Below, piece by piece: positions 23,694 through 31,582 of a stretch of DNA of 34,532 nt. Below the pieces are notes generated by a model. That model did not search any database, was not told the DNA's origin, and saw only the letters and a program-made list of their open reading frames with translations. Position 1 is the stretch's first letter. Each line of letters starts with the position of its first letter. Source of the stretch: Nocardia fusca NBRC 14340. Its GTDB lineage: Bacteria > Actinomycetota > Actinomycetes > Mycobacteriales > Mycobacteriaceae. The stretch spans positions 1-34,532 of the forward strand of contig NZ_BDCU01000001.1 of the NCBI RefSeq assembly GCF_001618425.1. Direction: 5' to 3'. Position numbers and translations under genes: made by a program.

Positions 23694-24479
23694 GTGACCA
23701 CACCCCTCAGCGAATCCCTCGAAGGCCGACGCGCTCTGGTCACCGGCGGCACCAAGGGAACTGGAGCCGCCATCGCCCGACGTCTCGCCCAGGCCGGCGC
23801 CACCGTACTGGTGACCGCCCGCAGCCGCCCCGACGACGTCGACGAGAAGACGTTCATCACCGCCGACCTGTCCACCGCCCAGGGCGCAGCCCACGTGGCC
23901 GCCGAGGTGGACGCCCGCGTGGGAGGCGTCGACATCCTGGTCAACACCCTCGGCGGGTCCGAGGCACCGGCCGGGGGGTTCGCGGCGCTCGGCGAGGACG
24001 ACTGGGCCAGGGAGCTGAACACCAACCTGCTGGCCGCCGTCCGCCTGGACCGCGCACTCCTGCCGCACATGATCACCAAGGGCAAGGGGGCGGTCGTGCA
24101 CGTCACCTCGATCCAGCGCCGCATGCCGCTGTGGAACGGCACCCTGGCCTACGCCGCCGCCAAGGCCGCCCTGACCACCTACAGCAAGGGCCTGGCCAAC
24201 GAGGTCGCCCCGCGCGGCGTCCGCGTCAACACCGTCTCGCCCGGTTTCGTGCAGACCTCGGCCGCCGACCACCTCGTCGCCCGGATCGCCCACGACGCGA
24301 ACATCAGCCAGGAAGCGGCCCTGGGCCGGCTCATGGACTCGCTGGGCGGCATCCCGCTGGGCCGTCCCAACCGACCCGAGGAGGTCGCCGAGTTGGTCGC
24401 CTTCCTGGTCTCCGACCGCGCCTCGGCCATCGTCGGCGCCGAACACGTCATCGACGGCGGCACCACCCGCACCGTCTGA
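23694..24479 (+). CDS. SDR-family oxidoreductase
   Basis: The protein has 261 residues. It is a classical short-chain dehydrogenase: cofactor motif TGGTKGTG (17-24), D58 in ITADLS, N-rich NTLGG, and catalytic S139, Y153 and K157 (YAAAK). The C-terminus [16 protein letters not shown] is typical. The substrate is unknown. The GTG start at 23694 has AAGGGAG upstream. It is divergent from HxlR and followed after 25 bp by the SnoaL-like gene, probably as an operon. Confidence 0.92.
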   Translation: MTTPLSESLEGRRALVTGGTKGTGAAIARRLAQAGATVLVTARSRPDDVDEKTFITADLSTAQGAAHVAAEVDARVGGVDILVNTLGGSEAPAGGFAALGEDDWARELNTNLLAAVRLDRALLPHMITKGKGAVVHVTSIQRRMPLWNGTLAYAAAKAALTTYSKGLANEVAPRGVRVNTVSPGFVQTSAADHLVARIAHDANISQEAALGRLMDSLGGIPLGRPNRPEEVAELVAFLVSDRASAIVGAEHVIDGGTTRTV

Positions 24480-24504
24480 ACCCGCCACCACCCCAAGGAA
24501 CGTC

Positions 24505-24864
24505 ATGCACGACAACCAGCCCCGCACCACCTCCCCGGACATCCTGCCCGAGGTCATCACCCGCTACCTGAAAGCGCACCGTGCCCACGACACGGCCACC
24601 GCGATCACCGCGTTCACCAGCGAAGCCACGGTGATCGACGACGGCAACACCTACGCGGGCACCGAGGCGATCAAGAAGTGGCTCGGCCGATCCGCCACCG
24701 AGTTCACCTACACCATCCACCTCACGAACGCTATGCAGACCGACGCGACCCGCTACATCGCCACGCACCACCTCGAGGGCAACTTCCCCGGCGGGACAAT
24801 CGATCTGCGCTACCAGTTCACACTGCGGGACAGCCTCATCGAACGCCTCGTCATCGAACCCTGA
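24505..24864 (+). CDS. SnoaL/NTF2-like protein
   Basis: The protein has 119 residues with the NTF2-like pattern: an N-terminal helix ITRYLKAHRAHDTATAITAF, then TSEATVIDDGNTYAGTEAIKKWLG, followed by four beta strands ending DSLIERLVIEP. Such proteins act as small isomerases, hydratases or binding partners for small molecules. ATG 24505 has AAGGAA upstream. It is paired with the SDR, with which it probably shares a substrate. Confidence 0.88.
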   Translation: MHDNQPRTTSPDILPEVITRYLKAHRAHDTATAITAFTSEATVIDDGNTYAGTEAIKKWLGRSATEFTYTIHLTNAMQTDATRYIATHHLEGNFPGGTIDLRYQFTLRDSLIERLVIEP

Positions 24865-24888
24865 GTGCCTCACGCGACTCGGTGCCGC

Positions 24889-25140
24889 CTACGTGAGAGC
24901 GTCCGCTCGCACCGGACTGCCGTTCCCAACCGTCGTGCCCAGCCACCCGAACCACCGGGCCGGCCAGCCTTCCAGTTCGGGAGCAAAGCACACCTGGGGA
25001 GCCAAGGTGAGCAACTCCGAGGCCACCCCGAGCAGCGGGTGGGGAAGTTCGAATAGCCCCATCACCGCGCCATGATCACTGGTTGTGAGGGCGGGAGCGG
25101 GGCGGGACACGGCGGTGGACGTGGCATTGGACAAGGACAC
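24889..25140 (-). CDS. Possible small protein (uncertain)
   Basis: An 83-residue frame. The part after an internal methionine (MGLFELPHPLLGVASELL, then FAPELEGWPARWFGWLG) reads like real protein rather than the Arg/Pro-rich composition of shadow frames. No clear ribosome binding site is seen for either possible start, and no family is recognised. It lies between the SnoaL-like gene and the transposase remnant, divergent from the latter. It may be a fragment of another gene. Confidence 0.3.
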   Translation of the reverse strand: MSLSNATSTAVSRPAPALTTSDHGAVMGLFELPHPLLGVASELLTLAPQVCFAPELEGWPARWFGWLGTTVGNGSPVRADALT

Positions 25141-25149
25141 ACGCGCGCG

Positions 25150-25640
25150 ATGCTGCAGCGGGTCGCGTCCTCAGCGAAAGCGCAGGTGAGGCAGGCACTC
25201 CGGGCCCGGATCGTGCTGGCGGCGGCCGACGGGGCGGACAATGCGGCCATCGCCCGCCAGTTGGCAGTGTGGGTGAACACGGTCCGCAAGTGGCGCGGAC
25301 GGTTCACCGAACGCGGACCAGAGGGACTCGAGGACCGCCTCGCGACAAGGACGTCCACGTGGTCCGCGACAACGGCTCGTCCCACAGCGCCAGACACACG
25401 CGGGCATTGCTCGCCGCCCACCCTCGCTGGCACGTCCACTGGACCCCGCCTCACGCCTCCTGGCTCAACCAGGTCGAACTCGTCTTCTCAGCGCTGGCCC
25501 GCGCTGTCCTCCGGCACGGCGACTTCACCAGCCGCGACGACCTAATCGAGAAGATCGACGCATGGATGATCCAGCGCAACGAACACGCCCGCCCGTTCCG
25601 CTGGACCTACCAGGGCACCCTGCTCGAGGACGCGACTTGA
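25150..25640 (+). pseudogene. IS630-family transposase, internally deleted
   Basis: The first frame gives the IS630 N-terminal helix-turn-helix (RARIVLAAADGADNAAIARQ, then VNTVRKWRGRFTERGPEGLEDR) and stops making sense near 25345. The C-terminal catalytic part then appears in another frame (DVHVVRDNGSSHSARHTRAL, TPPHASWLNQVELVFS), ending at TGA 25638-25640. About 150 residues between them, including the first catalytic Asp, are missing. The second Asp (RDN) and the Glu (QVE) remain. The element therefore cannot move by itself. Confidence 0.85.
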
Positions 25641-25641
25641 C

Positions 25642-25669
25642 CCCTCCACGAACTTGCGCGGAACAGCAC
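25642..25669 (-). repeat. Right terminal inverted repeat
   Basis: The 28-bp inverse of 22512-22539, bordered by TA 25670-25671. It begins 1 bp after the transposase stop codon. Confidence 0.88.
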
Positions 25670-25784
25670 TAGATACCGGTCCGGCCACGGCCCCGAACGC
25701 GCGGCCCGCGTCGCGCGCCCGGCCACAGCGGCGACCATCACGGCCGGCGGACATTACGCCGGCCGCATGCGAGCCCCGGGGTGG

Positions 25785-26072
25785 TTACAGCCCGTTGACG
25801 ATCACCGCGTTGCAGTCCGCGGCCGCCTGTCGCAGCGGGATCGCCGCCTGGTATTCCTCGGACTCGTACCAGGCACGGGCCGCTTCGGGAGATTCGAATT
25901 CCAGCACCACGGTCTGCGTGGCGGGCCATTCCCCTTCGAGGACCTCGAACTTGGTGTCGACCGCCAGGACCTTCACCCCGGCGGCCATCGCCTTACCGGC
26001 CGCCTTACCGTATTCGGCCATCCCCGCCGGGTCCTTGATCAGCTCGGTGACGATGACGTAGCCCTTGGCCAT
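25785..26072 (-). CDS. DUF1330 family protein
   Basis: The protein has 95 residues. It opens MAKGYVIVTELIKDPAGMAEY, a dimeric alpha/beta ferredoxin-like fold with VVLEFESPEAARAWYESEEYQAAIPLRQAAADCNAVIVNG, all characteristic of DUF1330. Its function is unknown; related small proteins bind or shield small molecules. ATG 26072 has AAGGAGA upstream. Before the IS insertion it lay about 120 bp upstream of the epimerase gene on the same strand. Confidence 0.92.
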   Translation of the reverse strand: MAKGYVIVTELIKDPAGMAEYGKAAGKAMAAGVKVLAVDTKFEVLEGEWPATQTVVLEFESPEAARAWYESEEYQAAIPLRQAAADCNAVIVNGL

Positions 26073-26187
26073 CCTGGTCTCCTTTTCACGCGTGAGCCGC
26101 AACCGGCTCCCACGACGACCCTACCCACAGCGCCATTTACGTTGTCAGAAATCTCATATGTTGAAACAGAGAATGCCGCTGGAGGCG

Positions 26188-27198
26188 TCAGGATACGGCC
26201 CGGCCGTTACGGCGGAGCAGGTGCGGGCGCAGCCGGTTGAACCCTCGCACGCGCACACTGCGCAGGTGTTTGATGCTCAACTCGGGCTCGTGGTCCAGTT
26301 CCGCCGCGGCCCCGTCGTCCACCAGGATCGTGCCCGGCCGGGCGACACCGGTGAGCCGGGCGGCGATGTTCACCACCGAGCCGTACAGATCACCGAAACG
26401 CTGCAGCACCGGCCCGTAGGCCAGCGCGATCCGCAGCTCCGGCGTGGTACCCACCGTCATGGTGGATTCTTGGAGGGCCAGCGCGATCCGGGCCGCGGCC
26501 AGCGGCGATTCGGCCGCGAACATCACTTCGTCGCCGACGTTCTTGATGACCCAGCCGCCGTTCTCGGCGATCGCGTCGTTGGTGGTGGATTCGAACGCCT
26601 CCAGCAGCGTGGACAGCTCGTCGGGATGCAGATGCCGGGTGAGCCGGGTGTAGCCGACCATATCCGCGAACCCGACGGCCAGCACCCGGGTCGAATCGGC
26701 GGGCGTACCGGTCTCCTCCAGATTCCGCGAGAGTGCCGCGTCGAGGTGGCGCCGCCAGGCATAGGACAGCAGGCTCTCCAGCAGTTCCACCGTTTCCGCG
26801 GTGGCGGTCCGGGTGATCTGTTCCCGGTCCCCGGCCGTTCCGGCCGCGGCGACGCGTCGATCGATCTCGGCCAGGACCAGATCCACCTGCCATTCGGCCA
26901 GTCGCGCCATGGTCTGCCCGATGGTGCGGGCTGTCGCGGCCTGCTGCCGGGTGTCGGCCCCGGCCAGCGTGCCCACCTCCCGGAACCGCTGGATGGCCGC
27001 GATATCGGCATCGGTGTAATCACGCGCGCTGTCGTCCTCGCTGGCCGGGAAACCGAGCGAGACCCACAGCCGCCGGGCGAGCTCCGGGGTCACCTCGGCT
27101 CTTTCGGCCACCTCGTTGCGGTTGTAGCGCCGACGACCGGCGAGCAGGCTCGCCTCGGCCGCCGACCGCACCAATTCGGCCCTCTCCTGCGACACCAT
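26188..27198 (-). CDS. Class III adenylate/guanylate cyclase with N-terminal regulatory domain
   Basis: The protein has 336 residues. Residues about 1-165 form a helical N-terminal domain with a MerR-like opening (YNRNEVAERAEVTPELARRLWVSLGFP), as in the autoinhibited, pH-sensing mycobacterial Rv1264-type enzymes. The catalytic domain (about 170-336) has metal-binding D179 (GFADMVGYT) and D223 (VGDEVMF), K219 as the likely adenine-contacting residue, D270 in GDLYGS, and the transition-state N277 and R281 in VVNIAARL. All key residues are present, so it should make cAMP. It stands alone. No membrane helix is seen. Confidence 0.9.
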   Translation of the reverse strand: MVSQERAELVRSAAEASLLAGRRRYNRNEVAERAEVTPELARRLWVSLGFPASEDDSARDYTDADIAAIQRFREVGTLAGADTRQQAATARTIGQTMARLAEWQVDLVLAEIDRRVAAAGTAGDREQITRTATAETVELLESLLSYAWRRHLDAALSRNLEETGTPADSTRVLAVGFADMVGYTRLTRHLHPDELSTLLEAFESTTNDAIAENGGWVIKNVGDEVMFAAESPLAAARIALALQESTMTVGTTPELRIALAYGPVLQRFGDLYGSVVNIAARLTGVARPGTILVDDGAAAELDHEPELSIKHLRSVRVRGFNRLRPHLLRRNGRAVS

Positions 27199-27308
27199 GG
27201 GCGAAACCTTACGACGTCGCGGCGACCCGCCGGCCGGTCCGGGTGAATCGCCCGGTGATCTGCGTCATGTCCAGGACGCGATTCGCACAGCGGCGGCCCG
27301 AACCGGGG

Positions 27309-29831
27309 TTACGGCCGGGCGGGGGCGGGCGCCGGTATCGGCGTGCCGGACCGGCCGGAATCCGGGTTCGGCACCACAGGCTGCGTGGTGGGCGGGACCG
27401 CGGCGGGAGCCGCCCGGGGCGCGATCTCGGCGGGACGCGGGCTGGGATCGGGCGCGGGTACGGGCACCTCGGCGGAAGGGGTCACGGGGACCGGCGGCGC
27501 GGCCGGGGCCGGGGCGGTCGGGACCGCCCGGGGCGCGGGGACCTCGGCCTGCCGCGAGGTCGGCCGCGCCGGCTGCGTGGTCGGCTCGCCGGGCTGCGGC
27601 GCGGACTGTGCGCGCTGCGGGGCGCGCGGTGCGGGCGGCTCCGTGGGCGGGGTCGCCGGTGCCACGGGCGGAGTGGGGGCCTGCGCGGGCTGCGGGGCCG
27701 GTACGGGCCGCGAAGTCGGAGCCGGTACCGAGCGCGGCGCGGCCTGGGCGGGTTCGGCGGGCGCGACGAACAGCGGCCGGTCGGTGGGCAGGTTGACGAA
27801 ACTCGGCGCGGCCGGGTCCAGTTCCAGATGCTGCGGTGCGAGTTCGCTGTTGTTCAGCATGGGCCGGAACGCCAGTGCCTTGGGCGAATTACCGGCGAAC
27901 ACGTCGAGCCGCAGCCGGTGCCCGGGCGCCAGTACCGCCTGAATCGGGATGACCGCGATATCGAGCGTCACCGGCTCCCCCGGCACCACTTTCTGCACGC
28001 TGTCGAGGGTGAGCGGATTATGCGGCGCGGTAAGATCACCGTTGGCCGAGCGGGTACTGCGGGACTCGTCGATCGCCCGCAGCGATGCGGTGAGCTGGCC
28101 GGTGCTCAGTACCGTCGAGGTACCGTCGGGCGCCACATCGTTGACCGTCACGTTCCAGTAGCCGTCCGCGGTGTCGTGCACGGTGTTGAGGTGCACATTG
28201 ATCGGGCCGGACAGAATCGTGCGTTCGGCGATCGGTTCGCTGGTGAAGGTGAGCGCGTTGCGTTCGGCGATACGGGAATCCTTGGCGCACATGTCCAGTG
28301 CCGCGCCGATTCCGGCCGAGCCCTGTGCCATGTCCCGCGAGCAGAAATTGGTCAGGCCCGGGGCCACGGTGAGCCGTTCGGGCGCGCCCGGCCGCTCGGT
28401 GAGCGAGCCGTCGTGGAGAGAGTCGCCGGTCGTTCCGCTCGCCGCCCCGGACAGATACACCCGCCGGTGCGTCATACCCGGCTGCGGGAACTGGTCGAGC
28501 ACGACCCAGTCCCCGCCCTGCTCCCAGACGATCACCGGACCGTAGTCGGTGATGCCGTTGTCGATGTCCTTGAGCCAGTGGTCGAACCAGGCGCGTTGTA
28601 GTACGTCCAGGCGCGGCGGGGCGCCGGGGCGTCCGGTCCCGGCACCGGGGTTGGCGTGGTAGGTGTCGCCGACGATGAGCTGTTTGCGGCCCGGCGGCAG
28701 CGGGATGTCGTTGTAGAGCGTGGTCGCGCTGTTGGCGAAGATGTCGTGCCAGCCGCCGTAGACGAAGGTCGGCACGGTGATCTGCTCCGGATGGCCCATG
28801 ATCCCTTGACGGAAGGCGCTGTTCTCGTCCAGTGCGTCGGCCAGGGCCGGCGGCATGTTCCGCAGGGACGGGGTGAGCAGCGCCTGGGCGAGCAGATCGT
28901 AGTTCGTCGCGGGATCGGCCATGCGGTCGCTGAGCCACTGCCAGTCGAAGGTGCCGTTGAGCATGGCCTTCACATCGGGCATGAGTTTCGCCTGGTTCAC
29001 CTGGTTGAGCCACAGCGGCAGGAAGGTCACGCCCACACCGCCGCCCGGCGCCACCACATCGCGCATGAGATCGCTACCCGGTTCGACCGGGAAGATGGCC
29101 TGTAGCGGTTTCGGGGCGTTCTCCGCGGCACGCAACTGGTTGATCCCGGCATAGGAACCGCCGCTCATGGCGACCCGCCCGTTGGACCACGGCTGCCGCG
29201 CCGACCATTCGATCACCTCGCGGGTGTCGAGCTGTTCGCGCTCACCGAGGGTGTCCCACAGCCCCTGTGACTGTCCGGTACCGCGCACATCCACGGAGAC
29301 GACCGTGTAGCCGGCTCGGACGAGCCGGCTGTCGAGTCCGAGCACGGTCGCCACGGTGCCCCCGTCCAGCGCGTGCAGCAGATCCTCGAATCCGCTGATC
29401 GGGGTGCCGGTCAGGTTGATCCGGCGCACCAGGTCCATGGTCCACCGGCGCACTTCGGGATCGCCCATCGCCGAATCGATCATGCTCGACATCATTTTCG
29501 AGTACGGCGTCATGGTGACGATCGTCGGCAGCGGCCGGGTCTCCACCGCACCGCCGGCCGCCGCGGGCCGGTACACATCGGCTTTCAGCATCACGCCGTC
29601 GCTCATGGTGATCAGTACATCTTTGTCGATCTGCGTTTCGGGATACGGCTGCGGGCCGTCGTGCAGGTCGGTCCACCGCTGGGCGAGTTCGGCGGGCGAT
29701 ACCGCCGGGGAGGTGTCCCGGCGCACCGGGTGGCGCGGGGATTGGGCTGCCACCACCAGGATCACGGTCACGACGACTACCACGGTGGCGGCCGCGGCGG
29801 CCGCGAGCCCGTGAACCCGGTACAGCCGCAT
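27309..29831 (-). CDS. Exported S15/CocE-type hydrolase with Pro/Ala-rich C-terminal tail
   Basis: The protein has 840 residues. An N-terminal hydrophobic segment (about 9-30) is a signal or anchor. The X-Pro dipeptidyl-peptidase/CocE domain follows: VTMTPYSKM, DVRGTGQSQG (181-190), the nucleophile S226 in MSGGSYAG, FVYGGWHDIF, and LIVGDTYH as the likely His region. A C-terminal jelly-roll domain continues to about residue 689. Residues 690-840 are almost only Pro, Ala, Val, Thr and charged residues, a low-complexity tail that may cross or bind the cell wall. ATG 29831 has GGAGGG upstream. The substrate (ester, amide or peptide) is unknown. Confidence 0.88.
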   Translation of the reverse strand: MRLYRVHGLAAAAAATVVVVVTVILVVAAQSPRHPVRRDTSPAVSPAELAQRWTDLHDGPQPYPETQIDKDVLITMSDGVMLKADVYRPAAAGGAVETRPLPTIVTMTPYSKMMSSMIDSAMGDPEVRRWTMDLVRRINLTGTPISGFEDLLHALDGGTVATVLGLDSRLVRAGYTVVSVDVRGTGQSQGLWDTLGEREQLDTREVIEWSARQPWSNGRVAMSGGSYAGINQLRAAENAPKPLQAIFPVEPGSDLMRDVVAPGGGVGVTFLPLWLNQVNQAKLMPDVKAMLNGTFDWQWLSDRMADPATNYDLLAQALLTPSLRNMPPALADALDENSAFRQGIMGHPEQITVPTFVYGGWHDIFANSATTLYNDIPLPPGRKQLIVGDTYHANPGAGTGRPGAPPRLDVLQRAWFDHWLKDIDNGITDYGPVIVWEQGGDWVVLDQFPQPGMTHRRVYLSGAASGTTGDSLHDGSLTERPGAPERLTVAPGLTNFCSRDMAQGSAGIGAALDMCAKDSRIAERNALTFTSEPIAERTILSGPINVHLNTVHDTADGYWNVTVNDVAPDGTSTVLSTGQLTASLRAIDESRSTRSANGDLTAPHNPLTLDSVQKVVPGEPVTLDIAVIPIQAVLAPGHRLRLDVFAGNSPKALAFRPMLNNSELAPQHLELDPAAPSFVNLPTDRPLFVAPAEPAQAAPRSVPAPTSRPVPAPQPAQAPTPPVAPATPPTEPPAPRAPQRAQSAPQPGEPTTQPARPTSRQAEVPAPRAVPTAPAPAAPPVPVTPSAEVPVPAPDPSPRPAEIAPRAAPAAVPPTTQPVVPNPDSGRSGTPIPAPAPARP

Positions 29832-30017
29832 GAACAAACCCTCCACCTCGTGGTTCCGGTTTCCGCGCACAGCCGGCGCCGACAGTAGTTTCCGCACACA
29901 GGTGGAGCAGACGATAGCAATCAGCTCTGATGGAACCGGGTTGCGACGCGCGGACCCGGCCGATCACCGGGACCCGAGGTGGGCAGGTATCCGGGCGACC
30001 GGGTTCGCGCCGCGGTG

Positions 30018-30665
30018 TCAGCTCACCCGCCGCGCCCGCAGGACGAGATCCTTGACCTGATGTCCGGCGGCGGGCCGATTGCGGTCGCGCCGCTCGTCGA
30101 CCTCCACGGTCCAGCCGTCGCCGAGGAGTTCGACGATCTCGGACGGCTGATAGAAGTCGTAGGGGTCGAACCGAGGCGAAGGTCCGTCGCCCTCGTGCGC
30201 ATGCCCGCCCTCGTGCGCATGCCCGCCCTCGTGCGCATGTTCGTCGCGCGGCGGGAATTCGGTGGGGTCGTGCGCGACGAACAGCAGGGTTCCACCCGGG
30301 GCCACGGCCTCGAGCAGCCCCCGCACGGTGGCGTGATCGGTTTCGTGCACGATCGGAAAATAGAACGCCGACACCAGATCGAAGGAGCGGGCCGGCATCG
30401 GCGTGCGGGTGATATCGGCGCGCTGCCAGGAGATCTCCGGGTGTCCGGCAGCCGCGCGGTCCAGCGCGACCTGCGAAATATCCACCGCGGTGACCTGCCA
30501 GCCGCGTGCGGCCAGCCAGTAGGCGTCCGCGCCCTCACCGCAGCCGAGATCGAGGGCCTGGCCGGGTGCCATACCGGTCACTTCCGCGACCAGGGCATCG
30601 TTGGGCAACCCGCTGAACCGCTGTTCGCTCTCGCCGTACATATCGTCCCAGAACTGCTGGTCCAT
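30018..30665 (-). CDS. SAM-dependent methyltransferase with His-rich repeat insertion
   Basis: The protein has 215 residues. It opens MDQQFWDDMYGESEQRFSG and has SAM motif I ALDLGCGEGADAYWLA (37-52), the acidic VTAVDIS (58-64) and SFDLVSAFYF. Between two family strands (about 139-160) lies HAHEGG repeated three times, with histidines at 143, 145, 149, 151, 155 and 157, a possible metal-binding arm. The DNA there is an 18-bp tandem repeat. The overall fold resembles TehB/thiopurine-type methyltransferases. ATG 30665 follows AGGAG. It is divergent from the XRE-cupin regulator. Confidence 0.88.
   Translation of the reverse strand: MDQQFWDDMYGESEQRFSGLPNDALVAEVTGMAPGQALDLGCGEGADAYWLAARGWQVTAVDISQVALDRAAAGHPEISWQRADITRTPMPARSFDLVSAFYFPIVHETDHATVRGLLEAVAPGGTLLFVAHDPTEFPPRDEHAHEGGHAHEGGHAHEGDGPSPRFDPYDFYQPSEIVELLGDGWTVEVDERRDRNRPAAGHQVKDLVLRARRVS
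30188..30239. repeat. Tandem 18-bp repeat encoding the His-rich arm
   Basis: The unit CGCCCTCGTGCGCATGCC occurs at 30188-30205 and 30206-30223, with a third partial copy at 30224-30239. It preserves the reading frame of the methyltransferase and encodes its HAHEGG repeats, so copy number may vary between strains. Confidence 0.85.
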
Positions 30666-30721
30666 CCGTTACTCCTGGTCTCGTGGGGGTGTGTTCCTCA
30701 GCATCCGGGCAAACAGCTGGC

Positions 30722-30756
30722 TTGACAAATTTATTTGCCAGTTCTGCAATAGAGGC
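30722..30756 (+). promoter_or_regulatory. Promoter and palindrome of the XRE-cupin gene
   Basis: TTGACA (30722-30727) is a perfect -35 box. TGCAAT (30745-30750) follows at 17 bp and lies 6 nt before ATG 30757, so the transcript is probably leaderless, although AGAGG just before the ATG could also serve as a ribosome site. CAAAT-TT-ATTTG (30726-30737) is an inverted repeat that overlaps the -35 box, a likely operator for autoregulation and for the divergent methyltransferase gene. Confidence 0.6.
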
Positions 30757-31338
30757 ATGGATCGGGAGTTCGGCGAGGTCATCGACGCGATCGGCCCGCG
30801 GCTGCGCGAACTGCGCCGCCGCAACGGTACGACGCTGGCGGCGCTGTCCGAGGTCACCGGCATCCCGGTGAGCACTCTGTCGCGCCTGGAATCCGGGCAG
30901 CGAAAACCCAGCCTCGAACTGCTGCTCCCGTTGGCCAAGGCCCACCAGGTGCCGCTGGACGAACTGGTCGACGCCCCGGAGACCGGCGACCCCCGGGTCC
31001 ACACCCGCCCGGTGACCCGGCACGGTCAGACCTTCATCCCGTTGACCCGCCGCCCGGGCGGCCTGCAGGCCTACAAGCAGATCCTGTCCGGCCGCGCCGC
31101 CGCCGAACCCGAAATGCACACCCACGAGGGCTACCACTGGCTCTACGTGCTCAACGGCAAACTCCGGCTCATCCTCGGCGACCGCGACATGATCCTGACC
31201 CCGGGTGAAGTGGCCGAATTCGATACCCATCTGCCGCACTGGTTCGGCAATGCCGACGAGCATCCGGTGGAGTACCTGAGCATCTACGGACCGCAGGGCG
31301 AACGGTTCCACATCAAGGCCAGATATCGCCCGGAGTGA
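30757..31338 (+). CDS. XRE-family regulator with C-terminal cupin domain
   Basis: The protein has 193 residues. The helix-turn-helix is at about 14-70 (LRELRRRNGTTLAALSEVTGIPVSTLSRLESGQRKPSLELLLPLA). A cupin_2 barrel follows at about 105-185 with the metal-type pattern MHTHEGYHWLYVLNGKLRLILGDRDMILTPGEVAEFDTHLPHWFGN. This architecture senses a small ligand or metal. It is divergent from the His-rich methyltransferase. The 244 bp after it (31339-31582) show no gene. Confidence 0.92.
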   Translation: MDREFGEVIDAIGPRLRELRRRNGTTLAALSEVTGIPVSTLSRLESGQRKPSLELLLPLAKAHQVPLDELVDAPETGDPRVHTRPVTRHGQTFIPLTRRPGGLQAYKQILSGRAAAEPEMHTHEGYHWLYVLNGKLRLILGDRDMILTPGEVAEFDTHLPHWFGNADEHPVEYLSIYGPQGERFHIKARYRPE

Positions 31339-31582
31339 ATTCGGACGCCGCCGCTACGCTGCGGGAATCCAGATAGTTATTTCTTCGTGATCCGCATTGC
31401 CCGTGTCGTTTACCGATCGGCGCGCGATCACGCGAAATATGACTCCTCGGGTTTGCAGGACCGACATATAGCTGTGGTGTATTTCCAACGCTGTTCGAGC
31501 AGTCGGTGATGTTCTCCTCGCGCCTCGGCGGTAAACCCGTTGCGCCCACCGGCTCTCGACCTGAGCACGGAGGACCGCAATT

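Larger units (their letters stand above)
22512..25669. mobile_element. IS630-like element with cargo genes and 28-bp terminal inverted repeats
   Basis: The ends GTGCTGTCCCGCGCAAGTTC... (22512-22539) and its inverse (25642-25669) match at 27 of 28 positions. Both are flanked by TA (22510-22511 and 25670-25671), the target duplication of the IS630/Tc1-mariner group. Inside lie a DUF-type small protein, an HxlR regulator, an SDR, a SnoaL-like protein and a deleted IS630-type transposase. The interior lacks the gatatc words frequent in the flanks and has a Streptomyces-like codon style, which suggests horizontal transfer. Confidence 0.85.

Noticed and set aside
31339..31582. c-di-AMP (ydaO) riboswitch before the NlpC/P60 gene
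   Set aside because: This riboswitch is common before wall-hydrolase genes in actinobacteria, so I looked for it, but its conserved blocks (such as GGGGTGAATCC) are not present.
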